Shown here: positions 59,233-64,000 of the stretch, piece by piece
How the letters are laid out: every line of letters starts with the position of its first letter
How positions within the stretch are numbered: position 1 is the stretch's first letter
Assembly: GCF_002288925.2 (NCBI RefSeq)
Contig: NW_022098031.1
Coordinates: forward strand, 6,881,671 to 6,945,670
Source: Delphinapterus leucas
Taxonomy: Eukaryota > Chordata > Mammalia > Artiodactyla > Monodontidae
DNA length: 64,000 nucleotides
Direction: 5' to 3'
Position numbers and translations under genes: made by a program
Notes under the pieces: generated by a model
Databases searched by the model: none
Told to the model about the DNA's origin: nothing
The model's input: the letters and a program-made list of their open reading frames with translations, nothing else

Positions 59233-60174
59233 TAGTAGAGAGTATTTCCTATTACCCAGGGGTAAATATAAGCTCATTCTCCTTCAGTTGCTCGAGTTAA
59301 CTACTCACTCAGTGATTAGTTAAATGAGTCATTGTCCAGATTTTTCTTCAAAAAGGGAAGTTATGTTCCATGTTTATAAATAAAAATAAATGAATCTGCA
59401 AATTGCAAAGATTTTTTTGAGATTAATTTGATTTTGCTTTTGGAAAACGTTAAGGCTGAAAACACTTCACAACCTTTTTCCAGAATCCAACAATTTTTTT
59501 CAGATATCTCAGGTGATTTCTTTTACAAATGTCAATCTAGATTATTTTACATAAAAGTTTTCAAAATTATGTATACACTTAATCCTCTAAAAAGTGTTTA
59601 AAAGTATTTTTTCTATAAGATTATAATTAGCTTCTCTTCTATCAACTTCTGTGTCAGAGGTTTAGAGAATCTAATTTGGGATAAGTTTTATAATAATCAT
59701 TTTTAAAAATGTCACTACTAATATTCTAAACTCCTTTAGTTTTGCAATTTGGCACAACCCAAAAGAAAATATCTTCTAAAATCAAATGAGCTTCTGAATA
59801 GTTTTCAAAATAAAACATTGAGATTGTTCTCATAATACTATAAATTTAGTCCCCACATTTCTAAGTTACATCAATTTATCAACATCCTTGGACCTAAAAT
59901 AGCAGCACTCAACTGTTAAATTGATATATTATAGACATCCATTATTGTATAGTTCTGGAAATATTTATAATATTCAAGCAATACACAGATAATTAAATCC
60001 TTTGTCTAGTGAGTTTTCTAAACTTAGAAAATTACAGAAGAGTTAACTCTAAAAGTCTCCATCAACATTTTAGAATGATGCCTCACATGTGACAGTTAGA
60101 AAAACTAATGTGAAGGACTTCAGGATACTTACACAGAAATCAGTGACAGGACTGAAATGAAAAGAAACAGCATG
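59233..60174. other. Unassigned non-coding stretch
   Basis: AT-rich; nothing recognised. Confidence 0.45.
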
Positions 60175-60425
60175 CAAGTTAGGAACCTGCGTCTGAAATC
60201 ACACTGATGGCATTTAATGTGCATGTCTGCCACTAACTACTTTTGTGACTTTTGGCAAATGATTTGATCTCTCTGGGCTACTATTTTCTAATCAGTAAAA
60301 TGAAGGTAGCAATATAGTTTAACTCAAAAATTTTGAGAGTTCAATAACACGATAACATTCAAACACCAAGAAATATATCTGACACAGAAAAAATGCCCAA
60401 TAAATACATGTTATTATTTTCTTTT
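60175..60425 (+). mobile_element. MIR SINE relic, nearly full length
   Basis: 'aggaacctgcgtctgaaatcacac', 'gccactaactacttttgtgac', 'gcaaatgatttgatctctctggg', 'cagtaaaatgaaggtagcaata' and 'gcccaataaatac' in MIR order. Confidence 0.78.
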
Positions 60426-62617
60426 AAATAGGTGTCATAAAAATACAGAAAATAGTATGTCTAATTCTGTTGTTTCAAAGGAGCGTATATCTAAATGCTG
60501 AGTAATTTCTTATGAGACCTACGGATATACTTATAGCTTTTTTCCCCTATTGTTTCCTCTGGAGTTATTCAGAAATGCATTTCCTTTAAGCAAGTTCTAA
60601 TGGTTGTCACTATGATTTAAAGCTTTCTACAGAATCTTTCACATAGGGTATGGCTGCCTAAATTACTTTGGACCTAATTTTAGATAAACTGCCATAGCAA
60701 GTGTTGAATAAATGCATGAGTAAGCAAAGTAAGGCAAAACAGATATTTAACATTTGTGACTGGTGTTATCTTTCTAGAGTGTTTGAATAGAAGTAGTTTA
60801 AGTTGGTTAATTAGGTTCCTCCACACACGCAAAACTTCATGTTCAGAAACATTACATTACACTCATCGTCTCTCTAAAAGGATTATCACTAAATTCCCTC
60901 ACAGTGGGTGAGAGAGCAAGAGGTAGAGAGAGGAAGAGAGAGAGAGAGAGAATGAATCAGATCAATTCCAGATACATTTCCCTCAAAGACACCATCTCAT
61001 CTTTTAACACAATAATACTGAAGTATAAGGTGGAAGTCTGATATTAAAATACATTTAGGCTAGCAGTATTTTTTGACAGAAAAGTTCCATGATGTAAATG
61101 ATGTTGTTTTGGTAAAATTAAATTCATTCTATTGACATGATGTATATTGATTATACATATTAGTTATTACACTGGATGAACATCTTAAAAATAAAATGAA
61201 TTTAATACAATTAATTTGACAATGTGAAAAATGGAAAGAATGGCAAAATTCTACAACCTGTGGTTGAATTTTAAATATAGCTGAATGTAAAATGGAAATG
61301 TAAATATGGACTACACATGGAGAAAGACTGATACCCCCTTCTCCTTTACATCATCTCCCCCATCATTCATAATAAACACAAAGGTCTCCTTATAGAGCTG
61401 TGACTAGAAATATGTTACAAAATAATTTCATTTTTAGCAGTATTATCTTGAAAATCATTATTTAAATAATCTTTAATTAGTGTATGTGAATAATTTCCTC
61501 TTCATCCACTATGATTTGCTTCAGGCAGCTTCAGCAGGTAACTCAGACACCGATCTCTGAAACTCCTTGTTAATATCCAGCATTACAAGTGCTTCTTCTG
61601 AATCGAATGCAAACTTTGAATGCAAATTGACCACAGGGTGAAATCAATGAAGTCCACTCAAATGCTAAATGAGATCAAAGAAAAAAGCCATAATAGACAA
61701 AAAATAGACAAATGAATAAAGTGATGAAAGATAGCTAACTGTAAGAGTTCTGTAAAAGTTACTATTATCAATCATAAGCACCAAAGTCACATTTAAAATG
61801 TCAAGAGTAAAGCTGAACATTTAAAGGAAAGAGAAAATAAGTGCTCTATTAATTTACAAAAGTATAGTTCTCTTGTCCAGAAAATTGAATACTTGCAACT
61901 TTACGCTATCCTTTTAATTACAAAAAGGTCTTTATTGATAGTTGAATTATTTAAAATTCATCCTAGGTCTGTTTAGTTCATATTCAATCATTTCAGATTT
62001 AGTTGATTTCAAACACAGTGAGTATTTCCCATACAACTTTGGGGAAATGTTGTTCTGAGCCCTTAGAAACTCAATGGCTATGAAAAAGTACATTTATTGA
62101 CAAAGAGCCAGCTTTGGTATTAAGCCACACCTATGTGACAAAGTTTTAAAAAGTTATTTTAAATTTTGAGCTCTGGCTCTCAGCCACACATTCTCAGTAC
62201 TAAACCGTCAGAGCCAGTTTCTCCTAGGCAGTTAAATTAATTCAGAAGGATGCTCTTTGCCAACACTATGCTTTACAGTTTGCTAAGATTTTATTGCTAC
62301 TCTACATTCGCTCTCCAGTCTTCTCCAGGCCAGATGACTGGCTGCAACTTCAGCAGATGAGCTGTAGATTTTCTACATAAGCATGAATAGCAGTTTCTTC
62401 CAAGGTGTTCACCCATTCCAATTTCTGCTCCATCACTTTTAATTTAATTCTTTTTGGCTCTCCTTAACCTCTTAATTTTCTGTATCCATACATATTCCAC
62501 TATTCAAGAATACCTTTTTCCCTTTTTATTCAACAGACAGCATCTACCACAGTTTCCACAACCATTGCAGGTGGGTTGAGGGTCATAGCTGCAGTTCGAA
62601 TAAAACATTTTTGTTTT
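60426..62617. other. Unassigned stretch with a (GA)n patch
   Basis: GA-rich repeat at 60908-60953. Otherwise no repeat or gene supported. Confidence 0.45.
60908..60953. repeat. (GA)n microsatellite
   Basis: GAGAGAG units with AAG/GGT interruptions on the left and a purer (AG)n run at about 60934-60951. Confidence 0.85.
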
Positions 62618-62755
62618 TTAGCTCCTTGCTCCTTGAGAGCTTGTTAGAAATGCAAGTTACATTCCACCCAGACCTATTGAATCAGAATTTGCCATTTAAC
62701 AAGATCCCAAAGTGATTTAAATACACATTAAAATTTGCAAAACACTGAAGCTAAC
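62618..62755. mobile_element. hAT-Charlie-type DNA transposon relic
   Basis: 'gagcttgttagaaatgcaag', 'cacccagacctattgaatcagaatttgcc', 'aacaagatcccaaagtgatt' and 'tttgcaaaacactga' match the interior and right end of a MER-type hAT element. Confidence 0.65.
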
Positions 62756-64000
62756 ACAGTTCATTCAGCTGAGAAGGTAAGATGACTTTCTTTATTCCCC
62801 CAGGTTGGGTGGTTGGAGAGAGCATGGGTAAGTCAAGGAAGGCCATGCTCTTTCCACTGTCCAGGATATAGCTCAGAAAGCCTCCATGAACACACACCAC
62901 TGAAGCACATTAACCACCAAACAGTCCAACTCACTAAAACAGAGGTCTCCAACACACAGTGCTCTTTTATCTCCTATGAGCCATAGTATGTTACTACATA
63001 TATAAATATTCAAAGTAGACACAATACTAATTTTTTCTACAAAATTTCATGGTAAGCATTTCCAAAAACAAGCTTCATTTTGTGAAAACCTATCAAACAG
63101 TATTTTACTATGAACAGTACAGAAACCATGCTCCCAGAAGACACAAGATAGGGGAGACAAACACGTATTTTTAGAAACTGGAAAACTGGAAATGGACCTA
63201 CTTTTCTTTGTTTTAAGAAGCAAATATCTACTCCTTCTGTTATGTGTGGTGTGTGTGATGTTCTTACGACTGTCTCATTCCCAATGCTATGCACTTTCAA
63301 CATGCATATGATATTTAGGGAGAAGACTATTTCAAAATATAGTTCAGACTCAAAGGCTGAAAAATTGAAGTCTGTCCTCATCTGCACCACTGATACCATC
63401 TATAAAGCAGTAGCAACTGCACAATACAGGTGGGCAAACACTGCATAAAATGTGTGTAGAGCATGTCTACCACAATTAAATAAAAAGGCTATATTTCAAA
63501 ACATGGCACTCCATTTTAGTAAAGGTGTACACTGACATTTTAAAAATAAATACTCTGGGCTCCTGGTGTACCTCTCACGGGCATAGAGTATATGTCTACA
63601 CTGCAGTTTTGATAGCGTAATATTATTTTTCACTGTTGGTTCACATTATGTAATTTTCATATTTATATAAAAATGCAATAAACATGAACTATTTTCCAGT
63701 AAAATGCAATGAAGAAAATTTAAGTTGTAAGAGTAATAAAAATCCAAACTTTTTCTTTATATGCATATGCCAGGATTATTATTAAAAAGTTTAAACTTTA
63801 TTACTGACAGTTCTATTCATTATAGTTCCTTTGGAAACCTCCTAAGAAAAATTGTTAAAAATTACAGTTTTTTATGACCTGTCTTTTGATATGAAAAACA
63901 AATATTTGGTAGTGTTTCCAAAACCATTGAATTCAATCTCTTCTCTCTCTCTCTCTGGGCAGTACATTTCTATCATAATTCCCAGAAGATAGTTAATTAA
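62756..64000. other. Unassigned stretch to window end
   Basis: No gene supported. The 120-codon minus-strand frame at 63037-63399 has no domain that I recognise. A (TC)n run lies at 63941-63956. Confidence 0.45.

Noticed and set aside
59037..59277. 97-codon minus-strand frame of Ser/Leu/Pro/Phe repeats.
   Set aside because: An artefact of the polypurine tandem repeat.

Overview
This window is mammalian nuclear DNA with no recognisable protein-coding gene. It is AT-rich and dense in interspersed repeats. The best lineage marker is a set of ten SINEs that begin with a GGGCTTCCCTGGTGG-type head and match the tRNA-Glu-derived CHR superfamily of cetaceans, hippos and ruminants. The ~200-bp CpG-rich form dominates, and no ruminant Bov-B or Bov-tA and no pig PRE1 element was recognised. 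A whale or dolphin is therefore the best guess. This rests on recalled repeat families, not on a database search. The window looks intergenic or deep-intronic.

Layout. 1-12.5 kb: tetranucleotide repeats, old L2, MIR, hAT and LTR relics, one short L1 tail with a clear target-site duplication (TSD), and three CHR SINEs. Two of these SINEs form an inverted pair at 6.55-7.15 kb. 12.5-14.1 kb: an L1 with a 5' inversion (twin-primed structure) that carries a nested CHR SINE. 14.1-26.4 kb: decayed L2, an ancient L1 fragment, an MLT1-type solo LTR, an LTR nested in an L2, two CHR SINEs and a long stretch with nothing recognised. 26.42-34.03 kb: an essentially full-length minus-strand L1 (copy 1) bounded by a 13-bp TSD and carrying two nested CHR SINEs. 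34-51 kb: MIR, L2 and hAT relics, two L1 tails and a short CHR SINE. 51.23-56.99 kb: a second near-full-length minus-strand L1 (copy 2) that lacks ~1.6 kb of the 5'UTR. 57-64 kb: a 56-bp L1 tail with a perfect 14-bp TSD, a CHR SINE, a ~195-bp polypurine tract, and MIR and hAT relics.

The most interesting observation is that the sequence missing from L1 copy 2 corresponds, in copy 1, to a segment bounded by a GC-type splice donor (AAAAG|GCAAGA) and an AG acceptor behind a long pyrimidine tract. Copy 2 therefore looks like the insertion of a spliced L1 RNA. Both L1s are dead: ORF1 and ORF2 carry stops and frameshifts. No RNA gene, CRISPR array, host-gene promoter or exon could be supported. All repeat names are by eye and should be confirmed with RepeatMasker.
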